Shown one piece after another: positions 26,808 through 35,697 of a stretch of 64,000 nt of DNA (positions within the stretch are counted from its first letter, which is position 1; the number at the start of each line of letters is the position of its first letter). The notes under the pieces were generated by a model that ran no database searches, had not been told where the DNA came from, and was given only the letters and a program-made list of their open reading frames with translations. Origin of the DNA: Wenzhouxiangella sp. AB-CW3. GTDB taxonomy: Bacteria > Pseudomonadota > Gammaproteobacteria > Xanthomonadales > Wenzhouxiangellaceae. The position numbers and the translations under genes are program-made. The stretch is from NCBI RefSeq assembly GCF_014725735.1, contig NZ_CP061368.1, forward strand, positions 2,061,225 through 2,125,224. Reading direction: 5' to 3'.

Positions 26808-27944
26808 TCAGATGACCATCAGCTCGGCGCGTAGCGCACCCGCCTGCTTCAAGGCTTCCATGATGGCAACGACATCACCGGGGGCGGCTCCAACCTGGTT
26901 GACCGCCTGAACGATATCGTTGAGCGACACACCGGCTTCGAACAGGAACATCCGGGCATCTTCTTCCACGACCTCGATCTCGGTTCGCGGCACCACCACG
27001 GTCTCGCCTTCGGTAAATGGACGTGGCTGCTCCACCTCGGGGCGTTCGGTAATGGTGACCGATAGCGAGCCGTGCGACACAGCCGCCGGCCTTACCCGAA
27101 CATGGCTTCCAATCACTACCGTGCCGGTACGGGAATTGACGATGACCCGGGCCGGTGCTTCGCCTGGCTGCACTTCTATTTCTTCCAGCATGGCCATGTA
27201 GGCCACGCGCTGGGCCGGATCATCCGGGGCCTGGACCTCGATCGAGACCGCGTCCAGAGGCCGGGCCGTGCCCATGCCCATGACCCGGTTGATTGCCTCG
27301 ACCACCCGATGCGCGGTGGTGAAATCCGGCGTGTGCAGGTTGATCATCAGCGTGTCGGATTCAAGAAATGCAGTCGGCACTTCGCGCTCGACCGTGGCGC
27401 CGTTGGGTATGCGCCCACTGGATGGCACGTTGACCGTAATGCTGGAGCCATCCTGACCGGCCACGCCAAACCCGCTCACGATCAGGTTGCCCTGGGCAAT
27501 GGCGTAAACCTCGCCATCGGCACCGCGCAGCGGAGACATCAGCAGGCTGCCACCACGCAGGCTCTGGGCGTTACCAATGGAATTGACGGTGACGTCTATC
27601 CGGTTGCCCGACTTGGCAAAAGCCGGCAGCTCCGCGTGAATCGTCACCGCAGCCACGTTCTGCAACTGCGGATTGATGTTGTCCGGCAACGTAACGCCAA
27701 ACTGCTTGAGCATGTTGGCGATGGACTGGATCGCATACGGTGCCTGGCTGGTCTGATCGCCGGTGCCATCCAGCCCCACCACCAGGCCATACCCGATCAA
27801 CTGGTTGGGCCGCACGCCCGAGACCGAAGCCAGATCTTTCAGGCGCTCTCCCGGCATGGCCGGATCAAACTCGTCTGCTGAAAGCGGCAGCGACAGGACC
27901 AGGGCCATCAGGGCGAAGGGGACCGAACGGATCAGCAGTTTCAT
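26808..27944 (-). CDS. flgI: Flagellar P-ring protein FlgI
   Basis: 378 residues. The signal peptide is [20 protein letters not shown] followed by LSA; the mature part starts near [20 protein letters not shown]. The family blocks [18 protein letters not shown] and [19 protein letters not shown] are present. FlgI forms the P ring in the peptidoglycan layer around the distal rod. The ATG at 27944 was chosen because GAGGA lies seven bases upstream and it gives a normal signal peptide; an upstream codon at 27959 overlaps the flgH stop. Confidence 0.96.
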   Translation of the reverse strand: MKLLIRSVPFALMALVLSLPLSADEFDPAMPGERLKDLASVSGVRPNQLIGYGLVVGLDGTGDQTSQAPYAIQSIANMLKQFGVTLPDNINPQLQNVAAVTIHAELPAFAKSGNRIDVTVNSIGNAQSLRGGSLLMSPLRGADGEVYAIAQGNLIVSGFGVAGQDGSSITVNVPSSGRIPNGATVEREVPTAFLESDTLMINLHTPDFTTAHRVVEAINRVMGMGTARPLDAVSIEVQAPDDPAQRVAYMAMLEEIEVQPGEAPARVIVNSRTGTVVIGSHVRVRPAAVSHGSLSVTITERPEVEQPRPFTEGETVVVPRTEIEVVEEDARMFLFEAGVSLNDIVQAVNQVGAAPGDVVAIMEALKQAGALRAELMVI

Positions 27945-27958
27945 GAACTTTCCTCGCA

Positions 27959-28630
27959 TCAGAACGGCGTAAGAGGGGACTGGAAGAATCGTGACAGCCA
28001 GCCCTGGCGGTTGCTGTCGGCCAGGGTGCCGGTGGCGCGATAGTCGATACGGGCATCAGCCACTTTGAAAGAAGGCACCGAGTTGTCGGGCCGGATATCG
28101 GCCGGCCGCACGATGCCGGCAATGCGCAGGTACTCGCGACTCTGATTGATCGTGATCCAGCGCTCTCCACGCACCATCAGGTTGCCGTTGGGCAGTCGCT
28201 TGTAGACGGTGACCGTGATGTTGCCGTCCATTTGATGGCTCTGCTCGCTGCTGCCCTCGCCATTGAACTCGTGATCGGAACCCAGCACGTTGGAAAACAG
28301 CGGCAGCCCGCTGCGGCGGGTGGGTTCGTTTCCGAACAATGTCGGGTTGGAGATCTCCGACGAAGTACCGCGTTGGGTGTTGGTGCTGGCGCTGGCACTG
28401 GCCGTGGTGCTTTCGACCAGCCGCACCGTGATGGTGTCGCCGACGCGTTGAGCCTTGACGTCTTCGAACAGACCTCCCCCCCGGCCGGTCTGGTAGATCG
28501 AACCGGTTGGAACGGGTTCCTCGGCCATGACCGGCGGCTCAGGCATGGTTGCAGTCCAGTCGTCGATGGGCTGCGGTGTGGCGCAGGCGACCAACAGACC
28601 AATGGCCGCCAGACTGGCCAACCATTTCAT
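27959..28630 (-). CDS. flgH: Flagellar L-ring lipoprotein FlgH
   Basis: About 223 residues. The lipoprotein signal is [16 protein letters not shown] with the lipobox cysteine at 16. The FlgH core includes [20 protein letters not shown] and [20 protein letters not shown], with the conserved end [20 protein letters not shown]. It forms the L ring in the outer membrane. The start at 28630 gives a standard signal peptide but has no clear ribosome site. An in-frame ATG at 28654 overlaps the flgG end by 20 bases and could be used through translational coupling. Confidence 0.94.
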   Translation of the reverse strand: MKWLASLAAIGLLVACATPQPIDDWTATMPEPPVMAEEPVPTGSIYQTGRGGGLFEDVKAQRVGDTITVRLVESTTASASASTNTQRGTSSEISNPTLFGNEPTRRSGLPLFSNVLGSDHEFNGEGSSEQSHQMDGNITVTVYKRLPNGNLMVRGERWITINQSREYLRIAGIVRPADIRPDNSVPSFKVADARIDYRATGTLADSNRQGWLSRFFQSPLTPF

Positions 28631-28634
28631 GGGG

Positions 28635-29417
28635 TTACAGGTTATTGTTGACATAACGCAGCATCTCGTCGGAGGTGGCGATGGCCTTCGAATTCATCTC
28701 GTAGGCGCGCTGGGTCTCGATCATGTTGACCAGCTCTTCGACCACGTTGACGTTGGAGCCCTCGACCATGCCCTGGGCCAGCGTGCCCAGGCCGTTGAGC
28801 CCGGGTGTTCCGGTCAGCGCCGGGCCGCTGGCACCGGTTTCGAGAAACAGGTTCTCGCCGCGCGGCTCGAGACCGCCGGGGTTGACGAAATCAGCCAGCT
28901 GGACGGTACCCACCTGGACCGGCTCGGCCTGCCCCGGAAGCCGTGCACTGACCGTGCCGTCGGTTCCGATGGTCAGACTCTGGGCACCTTCGGGAATATT
29001 GATGTTGGGCTGCAGCAGGTAACCGCTGGCGGTCACCATTTCACCCTGCGAATTGATCTGGAATGATCCGTCGCGGGTATAGGCCTGGGTGCCGTCGGGC
29101 ATCTGGATCTGAAAGAAACCGCGACCCTGCACTGCCATGTCGAAGGCGTTGTCGGTCTTGACCAGGTTGCCCTGGGTAAACATCTTTTCGGTTGCCACGA
29201 CCCGTGCCCCGGTGCCGAGGTACAGGCCGGAGGGCATCTCGTTTTCTTGCGAGGTCTGTCCGCCGGCCTGGCGTACATTTTGATATATCAGGTCCTCGAA
29301 CACGGCCCGACCGCGCTTGAAGCCGGTGGTATTGACGTTGGCCAGGTTGTTGGAGACCACCGACATGCGCGTCTGCTGCGCATCGAGGCCGGTCTTTGAA
29401 ATCCACAGTGACTGCAT
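28635..29417 (-). CDS. flgG: Flagellar distal rod protein FlgG
   Basis: 260 residues, standard length. The N-terminal axial motif is [20 protein letters not shown] followed by [19 protein letters not shown]. The C-terminal axial helix is [20 protein letters not shown]. FlgG polymerises into the distal rod. The ATG at 29417 has AGGAG five bases upstream. It lies between flgF and flgH in the conserved flgBCDEFGHIJ order. Confidence 0.97.
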   Translation of the reverse strand: MQSLWISKTGLDAQQTRMSVVSNNLANVNTTGFKRGRAVFEDLIYQNVRQAGGQTSQENEMPSGLYLGTGARVVATEKMFTQGNLVKTDNAFDMAVQGRGFFQIQMPDGTQAYTRDGSFQINSQGEMVTASGYLLQPNINIPEGAQSLTIGTDGTVSARLPGQAEPVQVGTVQLADFVNPGGLEPRGENLFLETGASGPALTGTPGLNGLGTLAQGMVEGSNVNVVEELVNMIETQRAYEMNSKAIATSDEMLRYVNNNL

Positions 29418-29492
29418 GACATCTCCTTGCAAGAGAATGGTTCACAACGGCGACAGGCCGTTTACCGGTACCGCTGCAAAAGCGGTGCCAGG

Positions 29493-30236
29493 TCAACTCA
29501 TTCGCAATAGTTCAGCGGCCTTGCCGGCGTTCTCCTCGGCATTGCGCATCATCCGCACCTGGAGCTCGAACTTGCGCGCCAGGCCGATCATGTCGACCAT
29601 GGCCTCGGCCATGTTGACGTTGCTCGATTCCAGGTGTCCGCTGAGCAACTTGACCTCGGCACTGGCCGGCGGTATGGGACCTTCGGCCACGCCAAACAGG
29701 CCATCCTCGCGGCGTCGCACCTGCTCGGCCTCGACCTCGACCAGGCGAATCCGATCAACCACGGCCTGGGCCTCGGGTCCCTGCCCCATGGGCACCACTG
29801 ATACCGTGCCGTCTTCGCCGATGGTCAGCTTGGCGTGTGGCGGCACGGCAATCTGGCCGCCATCGCCGAGCACCGGATGACCATCGCCGGTCGTGAGCAG
29901 GCCGGTGGCGTCGAGTTGCAGATCGCCACGGCGAGTCAATGACTCGCCTCCTTCGGGGTCCTGAACCACGATCCAGCCCTCTTCCTGGCGCACGGCCACG
30001 TCGAGATCTCGCCCGGTAGTCATGAGTGTTCCGGCATCGAGGTTGACGCCAGCCTCACGAGTCAGGGTATTGACCCGGGTGGGAGCGCCGGGGCCACTGA
30101 CCTCGCGTGAAACCGCAGCGTGCTCGATGGCCTTGTAGGCCGGCGTGTTGGCATTGGCAATATTGTGCGAGGTCACGGCCTGCGCATCCATTACCTGCCG
30201 GGTGCCGGTCATGTTGACGTAAAGCGAGCGATCCAT
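29493..30236 (-). CDS. flgF: Flagellar proximal rod protein FlgF
   Basis: 247 residues. The axial N-terminus is MDRSLYVNMTGTRQVMDAQA followed by VTSHNIANANTPAYK. The C-terminal helix is SNVNMAEAMVDMIGLARKFE. It is a proximal rod subunit exported before FlgG. A strong GGAGGT ribosome site precedes the ATG. Confidence 0.95.
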   Translation of the reverse strand: MDRSLYVNMTGTRQVMDAQAVTSHNIANANTPAYKAIEHAAVSREVSGPGAPTRVNTLTREAGVNLDAGTLMTTGRDLDVAVRQEEGWIVVQDPEGGESLTRRGDLQLDATGLLTTGDGHPVLGDGGQIAVPPHAKLTIGEDGTVSVVPMGQGPEAQAVVDRIRLVEVEAEQVRRREDGLFGVAEGPIPPASAEVKLLSGHLESSNVNMAEAMVDMIGLARKFELQVRMMRNAEENAGKAAELLRMS

Positions 30237-30282
30237 GGACGTTCACCTCCTGGCTGTCACCGGGACATCAGAAATCCGATGA

Positions 30283-31494
30283 TCAGCGGATATTGATAAT
30301 GGTCTGGGTGATGTTGTCGGCCGTCGAAATCATCTGGGCATTGGCCTGGAAATTTCGCTGGGCGGTGATCATGTTGACCAGTTCCTCGGTGAGGTTGACA
30401 TTGGCCGACTCCAGAGCGCCCGACTGAATCACGCCGAAGCTTCCCGTGCGCGCCTCGCCACGAAGCGCCTGGCCCGACTCGAAGGTTTCGGCCCATGCGG
30501 TATCACCGATTTTCTCCAGGCCTTGCGGGTTGGCGAATGAAGTCAGCGCCACCTTGCCCAGGGCATCGGACTGGCCATTGGTAAAGCGCGCAAACACCAC
30601 CCCTTCCTCGCTGATATCAACACCGATGAGTCGACCGCTGGCAAAACCATCCTGGGTCAGGTTGTTGACCGTGAAGGCCGAGCCGAACTGCGTCGTGTTG
30701 GAAAAGTCGGTGTCCAGATCGATGTCGTCGGCACCCGTGGGCGGCGTCCAGATACCGAAATTGAGCGTGCCACCGGGCGGATCGATCAGCGAACCGGACC
30801 CATCGAATTCAATGAGCTCGGCACCACCGACCGGATCATCGTTGATCTGCAGGTGTACTTCCCATTCGTTGTCATTGGCGGTCTTGCGGAAGTAGTAGGT
30901 GGCCTGATGTTCGGTACCGAGGGAATCGAAGATGGTGACTGACCGGGTATGGTTGTAGCTGTCGGGATCGTCGGGATCAAATGCCACGCCCGGCTCGATT
31001 GCATCGGCCGGCAGATTCAACCCGGCCTCCACTTCGCTACTGGCCTGGGGTGCACTGTCGGTGGTAATCAGACGAAGGTCTTCGAGCTGGCCGGTGTTGA
31101 ACTCATCCCCCTGCTCCGGATAGACCTGCAGGCGGGCACCGGTTGCGTTGACGACAAAACCATTGCGATCCACCCCGAATGCACCCGCGCGGGTGTAAGT
31201 GGTGGCGCCGCCGTCATTGAGCGTGAAAAAGCCGTCACCGCTGATGGCCAGGTCGAGATTGTTCTCGGTGAAATCGATATTGCCCTGGGTAATCTGCTGA
31301 TCCACCGAGGCCAGGCGGACACCCTGCCCCGTGGCATTGGACGATACCGACTGCAAACCCGTGGCGAACAACTCCATGAAGTTGGCGCGTGAACGCTTGA
31401 AGCCGGTCGTGTTGACATTGGACACGTTGTTGGCCGTGACATTGAGATCGGATGATGCGGCGTTGAGGCCGGAAAGTGATACCTGAAATGGCAT
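30283..31494 (-). CDS. flgE: Flagellar hook protein FlgE
   Basis: 403 residues. The N-terminus has LSGLNAASSDLNVTANNVSN followed by [17 protein letters not shown]. The C-terminal helix is ESANVNLTEELVNMITAQRN. The middle holds the D1/D2 hook domains (SVTIFDSLGTEHQATYYFRK). It forms the universal joint between rod and filament. Lysine at the typical lysinoalanine crosslink position was not checked. It is preceded by flgD with a 28-base gap. Confidence 0.97.
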   Translation of the reverse strand: MPFQVSLSGLNAASSDLNVTANNVSNVNTTGFKRSRANFMELFATGLQSVSSNATGQGVRLASVDQQITQGNIDFTENNLDLAISGDGFFTLNDGGATTYTRAGAFGVDRNGFVVNATGARLQVYPEQGDEFNTGQLEDLRLITTDSAPQASSEVEAGLNLPADAIEPGVAFDPDDPDSYNHTRSVTIFDSLGTEHQATYYFRKTANDNEWEVHLQINDDPVGGAELIEFDGSGSLIDPPGGTLNFGIWTPPTGADDIDLDTDFSNTTQFGSAFTVNNLTQDGFASGRLIGVDISEEGVVFARFTNGQSDALGKVALTSFANPQGLEKIGDTAWAETFESGQALRGEARTGSFGVIQSGALESANVNLTEELVNMITAQRNFQANAQMISTADNITQTIINIR

Positions 31495-31522
31495 GATGTT
31501 CTCCTTGGAACAGGGTTCTAAC

Positions 31523-32197
31523 TCAGGAAATTTCCTTGGCCTGGTTGAGCAATGCCGAACCCAGACCCCTTAGTTGCATGGTGATTTCGCCTTCATCGGC
31601 GAAGGTAATACTCTGAATCTGCCCCCATAACAGGGTGCCGGCCGGCTCTGACTGGTTGCCGGAATTGAATCGAGCGTCTATTGAGTACTGACCGGGAGCC
31701 ATGGGATTGCCATCATCGTCCAGGCCATCCCATTCGAATCGCGCCCGCCCCCCGTCGTCACGCCCGACAGCGATTTCGCGTACGACTTCTCCGGTAGCGT
31801 CACGAATCCGCACAGTGCCCTGGTTGACGCCGTCAGGCAGTCGTACCGCACCGGCCACCGGGCTGAGGCCGTCATGCTCGATGACATCGGCCTCGACCAG
31901 CGCCGAACGCCCGACCAGCGTGGCCGCCTGCAGTGTCTGGTTCCCGAGCAGAATTTCCGAGTTTTCCTCGACCCGCTCGGTCAAATCGCCGATGCCGCTC
32001 ACGGTCGAGAATTGGGCCATTTGCCCCAGAAAGTCACCATTCTCCATCGGGTCGAAAGGATCCTGGTTCTGGAGCTGGGCAATCATCAGGCGCAGGAAGT
32101 CTTCCTGGCCCAGGCTGTCGGTATGCTGACGCCCGCCCTGGTGGCCGTCGTGCATTCTCACGTTTGAAAGATTCTCTATCTGCGAGATGTCCAGCAT
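31523..32197 (-). CDS. flgD: Flagellar hook cap protein FlgD
   Basis: 224 residues. The N-terminal scaffold motif is LGQEDFLRLMIAQLQNQDPF followed by DPMENGDFLGQMAQFSTV, diagnostic of FlgD. The C-terminal half has the FlgD Ig-like domain (EVVREIAVGRDDGGRARFEW). FlgD caps the growing hook and is discarded when FlgK replaces it. It starts 21 bases after flgC. Confidence 0.96.
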   Translation of the reverse strand: MLDISQIENLSNVRMHDGHQGGRQHTDSLGQEDFLRLMIAQLQNQDPFDPMENGDFLGQMAQFSTVSGIGDLTERVEENSEILLGNQTLQAATLVGRSALVEADVIEHDGLSPVAGAVRLPDGVNQGTVRIRDATGEVVREIAVGRDDGGRARFEWDGLDDDGNPMAPGQYSIDARFNSGNQSEPAGTLLWGQIQSITFADEGEITMQLRGLGSALLNQAKEIS

Positions 32198-32218
32198 TTG
32201 AAGACTCTCCTTAGTTAA

Positions 32219-32632
32219 TCAGCGGCCGAGATTGATGGTTCTCAGCAGCATCTCTTTCGATGTATTGAGAACTTCAACGTTGTTCTGGAACGAGCGCGAA
32301 GCCGAAATCATGTTGGTCATCTCTTCGGCAATATTGACGTTGCTGCGAAAGATGTAGCCCTGGTCGTTGGCCAGGGGATGACCCGGTGCGTACTCGCTGA
32401 CCGGGGGTGCGCCGTTCTCGGTGATCGCGCTGATCCTGACACCACCGGCGGTATCACCACTGATGCTGCGTTCAAGCAGGGTTTCGAAGACCGGCTGACG
32501 GGAACGATAGGCCTCTTCGGCACTGCCGCTGACCGAATCGGAATTGGCCAGGTTGGATGCCGTGGTGTTGAGCCGAACCGACTGCGCACTCATGCCGGAA
32601 CCGGCGATGTCGAATACCTTGAACAGATTCAT
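32219..32632 (-). CDS. flgC: Flagellar proximal rod protein FlgC
   Basis: 137 residues. The axial N-terminus is FDIAGSGMSAQSVRLNTTAS followed by NLANSDSVSGS. The C-terminal helix is NVNIAEEMTNMISASRSFQN. It is a proximal rod subunit. Its ATG overlaps the flgB stop by four bases. Confidence 0.96.
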   Translation of the reverse strand: MNLFKVFDIAGSGMSAQSVRLNTTASNLANSDSVSGSAEEAYRSRQPVFETLLERSISGDTAGGVRISAITENGAPPVSEYAPGHPLANDQGYIFRSNVNIAEEMTNMISASRSFQNNVEVLNTSKEMLLRTINLGR

Positions 32633-33039
32633 GGTGTGCTGCCTCCCTTGATCGCGGCAACCAGCGATCGGATGCGTCCATTGAGGAACTCCAGGCTGGC
32701 CTGATACTGGATGGAATTGCGGGCGAACTCGGCTTTCTCGACCTGGGTGTCCACCGTGTTGCCATCCTGGCTGGGCTGCAGGGAATTGCGATAAATCTTC
32801 TGTGCACCACCGGCGCCATGACTGCCGCCCATGTGACTGGCGTGAGTCACCTGCATGCGATCACCGCTCGCCGCCTGACCCTGTGCCGCCTGAAGTGCAG
32901 CACTGAAGTCCAGATCACGGGCGCGGTAGCCCGGCGTGTCGGCGTTGGCGATATTGGATGCCAGAACTTCGTTTCGCTGCGAGCGAAACTGAAGCGCCTG
33001 GGCATGGATTCCAAAATACTTGTCGAGATTGATACTCAT
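32629..33039 (-). CDS. flgB: Flagellar proximal rod protein FlgB
   Basis: 136 residues. It begins MSINLDKYFGIHAQALQFRS followed by QRNEVLASNIANADTPGYRA, the FlgB signature. The C-terminal part is HMGGSHGAG with KAEFARNSIQYQASLEFLNG. It is the first subunit of the proximal rod and first gene of the flgB-J operon. The ATG at 33039 was chosen from homology; a longer open frame upstream covers the promoter region and is not coding. A perfect sigma-54 promoter lies 60 bases upstream. Confidence 0.96.
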   Translation of the reverse strand: MSINLDKYFGIHAQALQFRSQRNEVLASNIANADTPGYRARDLDFSAALQAAQGQAASGDRMQVTHASHMGGSHGAGGAQKIYRNSLQPSQDGNTVDTQVEKAEFARNSIQYQASLEFLNGRIRSLVAAIKGGSTP

Positions 33040-33098
33040 GATCGCTTGCTCGAGTTCAGGCCCCTTGCCGGGTCCGCTTTTGTCCTGCCCATTGGGGA

Positions 33099-33114
33099 TG
33101 CAAAGCCTGTGCCA
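33099..33114 (-). promoter_or_regulatory. Sigma-54 promoter of flgBCDEFGHIJ
   Basis: The minus strand reads TGGCAC-AGGCT-TTGCA, a perfect match to the -24/-12 consensus. Transcription would start near 33087, about 48 bases ahead of the flgB ATG. Confidence 0.9.
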
Positions 33115-33268
33115 CCCCTTCCGATCTGCCCGGCAATGCACGCATATGCTCAGCCGCATGCCCTGTTGGGCAAATGGATCGCGGATGGCGGTAGCCGGCA
33201 ACGGCCAATCAATGCCGCCCGAAGCGGCAAGATTCTGCCGCCCGGTTCCGGCCCGGTCCCGCTCTGGC

Positions 33269-33284
33269 TGGCACATGCTTTGCA
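33269..33284 (+). promoter_or_regulatory. Sigma-54 promoter of flgA
   Basis: The sequence is TGGCAC-ATGCT-TTGCA, a perfect consensus match. The start point would be near 33295, about 35 bases before the flgA ATG. It shares the middle base pattern (N-GCT) with the divergent flgB promoter. Confidence 0.9.
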
Positions 33285-33329
33285 ACAGACCGACTGCATG
33301 GCGACAGTCCGCCTCCTGGTACAGAGATC

Positions 33330-34025
33330 ATGAATAACCGAGCACTTCTGATCATGTTTTTTACCGCCACGATGCTGTCGGGGCCGCTGTATGCCGACAT
33401 CCACCCGCTGGATGACATTCGTTCGGCAGCTCGGACGCACGTGGTCGAAAGACTGGGTAGCCGGGCAGAGTACGCCCATGCCGAGCCCGGTCAGCTCGAC
33501 CGTCGGCTGCGCCTGTCGCGCTGTGATCAGCCCCTGGACACCTTTTCTGCGGCCGGCAGCAACAGTGGCGGCAACACCAGCGTGGGCGTACGCTGCCCGG
33601 ACTCACCGGGCTGGACCCTGTATGTGCCCGTGCGCGTAGAGATGCGTCGTGAAGTCATTGCCCTGCGGCATGCCATGGGCCGCGACAGCGTGCTGCACGA
33701 CGACGACCTGAAGACCATCGAGGTCGACGTGTCGCGACACGCCCGCGGCTATTTCACCCGCAAGGACGAGTTGGTGGGACGCACTCTGACTCGTGCCGTG
33801 GGCGGCGGCACTGTTCTGAGTCCCGCAGTGGTCGCCCAGCCGGCCATGGTCCGTCGCGGGCAGCGGGTTACCCTGATTGCCGGCGACGGCCCGGTCGCCG
33901 TACGTGCCCCCGCCGAAGCCCTTTCCGACGGCCGCCGCGGGCAACGCGTACAGGTTCGCAACCTGTCGTCCGGCCGGGTCATCGAGGGGGTGGTTCGCAG
34001 TCCCACCGAGGTGACGGTACAATGA
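33330..34025 (+). CDS. flgA: P-ring assembly chaperone FlgA
   Basis: 231 residues. The signal peptide is about 22 residues (MNNRALLIMFFTATMLSGPL followed by YA). The C-terminal SAF domain includes RHAMGRDSVLHDDDL and the end RGQRVQVRNLSSGRVIEGVV. FlgA acts in the periplasm to help FlgI polymerise into the P ring. It is the first gene of flgA-flgM-flgN-flgZ, read away from flgB. The flgM promoter starts 31 bases after its stop. Confidence 0.95.
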   Translation: MNNRALLIMFFTATMLSGPLYADIHPLDDIRSAARTHVVERLGSRAEYAHAEPGQLDRRLRLSRCDQPLDTFSAAGSNSGGNTSVGVRCPDSPGWTLYVPVRVEMRREVIALRHAMGRDSVLHDDDLKTIEVDVSRHARGYFTRKDELVGRTLTRAVGGGTVLSPAVVAQPAMVRRGQRVTLIAGDGPVAVRAPAEALSDGRRGQRVQVRNLSSGRVIEGVVRSPTEVTVQ

Positions 34026-34055
34026 TGCAGCGTGAATTTTTTTGCGATCGTGGCC

Positions 34056-34082
34056 TAAAGTTTGCAGCCAGACGGCCGATAG
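34056..34082 (+). promoter_or_regulatory. FliA (sigma-28) promoter of flgMN
   Basis: The sequence is TAAAGTTT, 11 bases, GCCGATAG. It matches the enterobacterial FliA consensus at 15 of 16 positions with exact spacing. Transcription would start near 34091, 29 bases before the flgM ATG. flgM is a classic FliA target, which forms its feedback loop. Confidence 0.92.
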
Positions 34083-34119
34083 AGTTCACAGAAGCCTGGT
34101 TTTTTCCGGAGGCAGTCCA

Positions 34120-34428
34120 ATGACCGACAAGATCACGGGTGTATCGAGGCAGGTCACCCAACAGCCCACGCGCACTGGTGGCCGGGAATCGGTCAGTCAG
34201 GGCGCGTCGGCCGGGAACGCCACCCATTCAAGGGCGTCTGATTCGGTCAGCCTGACCCGTTCGGCCGAGCAGATGCAGCGCCTTCTGGTCACCGCCGAAG
34301 GCAATGAGGCTGCCGAAACCAGCCGGGTCGAGCAGATTCGTCTCGCCCTGGAAAGCGGCGATTATCGTATCGATGCGCAGGACATCGCCGAGCGGCTGCT
34401 GTCGCTCGACCGGCAGATGGGAGATTGA
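34120..34428 (+). CDS. flgM: Anti-sigma-28 factor FlgM
   Basis: 102 residues. The first half is disordered and Ser/Thr/Gly-rich, which suits export through the flagellar channel. The second half has the FliA-binding helices (SDSVSLTRSAEQMQRLLVTA, then VEQIRLALESGDYRIDAQDI with AERLL). FlgM holds FliA inactive until the hook is complete. The ATG at 34120 has GGAGG eight bases upstream; a longer frame would run through the promoter. Confidence 0.95.
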   Translation: MTDKITGVSRQVTQQPTRTGGRESVSQGASAGNATHSRASDSVSLTRSAEQMQRLLVTAEGNEAAETSRVEQIRLALESGDYRIDAQDIAERLLSLDRQMGD

Positions 34429-34430
34429 AA

Positions 34431-34919
34431 ATGATCCGCGGCCCGCAACAATGCGCCCGGGAACTGGCCGAACTTTTCTCCGGACAGCATGAATGTGCCG
34501 TCGCCCTGCTCGAGGCGCTTGAGCATGAACGCGAAGCGTTGACCTCCGGCGATGCCGCCGCACTCGAGACCGCCACCATTGAGAAGAACGCCCTGGTTGA
34601 GCGCATGGAAGGTCTTGACCGGCGCCAGCAGCAGTTGCTTCGCTCCCTGCCCTCCGGCACTTCCCCCGACAGCATGAGCCAGGTCTTGAGCTGGTGCGAT
34701 GAAGACGGCAGCCTGGCCCGAACCCACGAACAGGCCGCCCAACGCATCATTCAGTGCCAGCAGGCCAACCAGCGCAACGGACTGATCGTTCAGCAACGCC
34801 TCGGTCATGTCCGGCGCGCCCTGAATATCCTGCGTGATGCCCACACCGACATGCTGACTTATGGACCGGATGGTCGCAGCGGCCCGGATGGAGGATCCAG
34901 GCTACTGGCCGAGGGCTGA
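34431..34919 (+). CDS. flgN: Flagellar chaperone FlgN
   Basis: 162 residues, helical throughout with the FlgN pattern (HECAVALLEALEHEREALTS and ALETATIEKNALVERMEGLD). It has the C-terminal HVRRALNILRDAHTDMLTYGPDG stretch, where the closing Tyr-Gly-x-x-Gly is typical. FlgN binds FlgK and FlgL and carries them to the exporter. The ATG at 34431 lies two bases after the flgM stop; a TTG two codons earlier is less likely. Confidence 0.92.
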   Translation: MIRGPQQCARELAELFSGQHECAVALLEALEHEREALTSGDAAALETATIEKNALVERMEGLDRRQQQLLRSLPSGTSPDSMSQVLSWCDEDGSLARTHEQAAQRIIQCQQANQRNGLIVQQRLGHVRRALNILRDAHTDMLTYGPDGRSGPDGGSRLLAEG

Positions 34920-34978
34920 AGCAGGTAACATGGCGGGTTGCCAAACCCCCATTCAGCAGATAATGAGCCTCGCTTGCC

Positions 34979-35668
34979 ATGCGTGACACCGAAATTACCG
35001 ATCATGCCCAGACATACGGGCTGCTCGGCCGCCTTCGGGATCAGCGCGTTCTCTTGCACATCCGCCGGCCTGACCAGGCCGAACCGGATCTCTCCATGCT
35101 GCTGACCGTCGATCCCGAAAGGCGTGAGCTTGTCTTCGACCTGCCCCCCGAACCGGCCAGCCAGCACTACGAGGGCAACGAAGACCTGACGGTCCGGACC
35201 CGGCTGGACGGAATCGACCTGCGTTTTTCGGTTCAACTGCGCGGTCTGACCGATCTCCAGGGCTTCAGGGCGCTGGCCGCCTACTGGCCCAACCGGATCA
35301 TGTACCGCCAGCGACGTCGCAGTTTTCGGGTCAAGCTGGCGGCCCGGGCAGCACCGATCGAGATCTCGATTGACAACGAAACATCGATAAGCGGCTCGCT
35401 GATCGATATCTCGGTGGGCGGGTTCGGCGCCCTGATCAGTCGTGACGTTGACCTGGCGGAGTTCGAGCGGGTCGACTGCAGCCTGGAGCTGCATAACCAG
35501 AGGCTGAAGTTGCAGGCCGAGATCCGGTCGCTGACCGACTCCACCCAGCCGCGCTATAATCGTCTCGGTGCCAGTTTCGTGGAAATGGATCCGGCACAGC
35601 GGCGCCAGCTTGAGCGACTGGTCGCCGAACTGGAGCGACTAGCCATTCGCACCGATCACACGCGCTGA
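34979..35668 (+). CDS. flgZ: Flagellar brake protein, YcgR/FlgZ type, c-di-GMP binding
   Basis: 229 residues. The N-terminal YcgR domain (about 10-105) contains LLHIRRPDQAEPDLSMLLTV. The PilZ domain has an intact RxxxR (Arg113-Arg117 within RRRSFRVKL) and an intact DxSxxG (Asp143, Ser145, Gly148 within IDISVGGFG). YcgR proteins bind c-di-GMP and slow or bias the motor. In Pseudomonas flgZ follows flgMN as here. Both ligand motifs are complete, in contrast to the PilZ-like protein at 12670-13203. Confidence 0.88.
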   Translation: MRDTEITDHAQTYGLLGRLRDQRVLLHIRRPDQAEPDLSMLLTVDPERRELVFDLPPEPASQHYEGNEDLTVRTRLDGIDLRFSVQLRGLTDLQGFRALAAYWPNRIMYRQRRRSFRVKLAARAAPIEISIDNETSISGSLIDISVGGFGALISRDVDLAEFERVDCSLELHNQRLKLQAEIRSLTDSTQPRYNRLGASFVEMDPAQRRQLERLVAELERLAIRTDHTR

Positions 35669-35697
35669 CATTCCAGCCCGACAAGGCAGCAATTCTT

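Larger units (their letters stand above)
33040..33329. other. Divergent flgB / flgA control region
   Basis: This 290-base gap has two outward-facing, perfect sigma-54 promoters (33099-33114 minus, 33269-33284 plus). The roughly 150 bases between them are the natural place for FleQ or FleR enhancer sites; no clear palindromic site was identified. No gene is visible in it. Confidence 0.75.
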
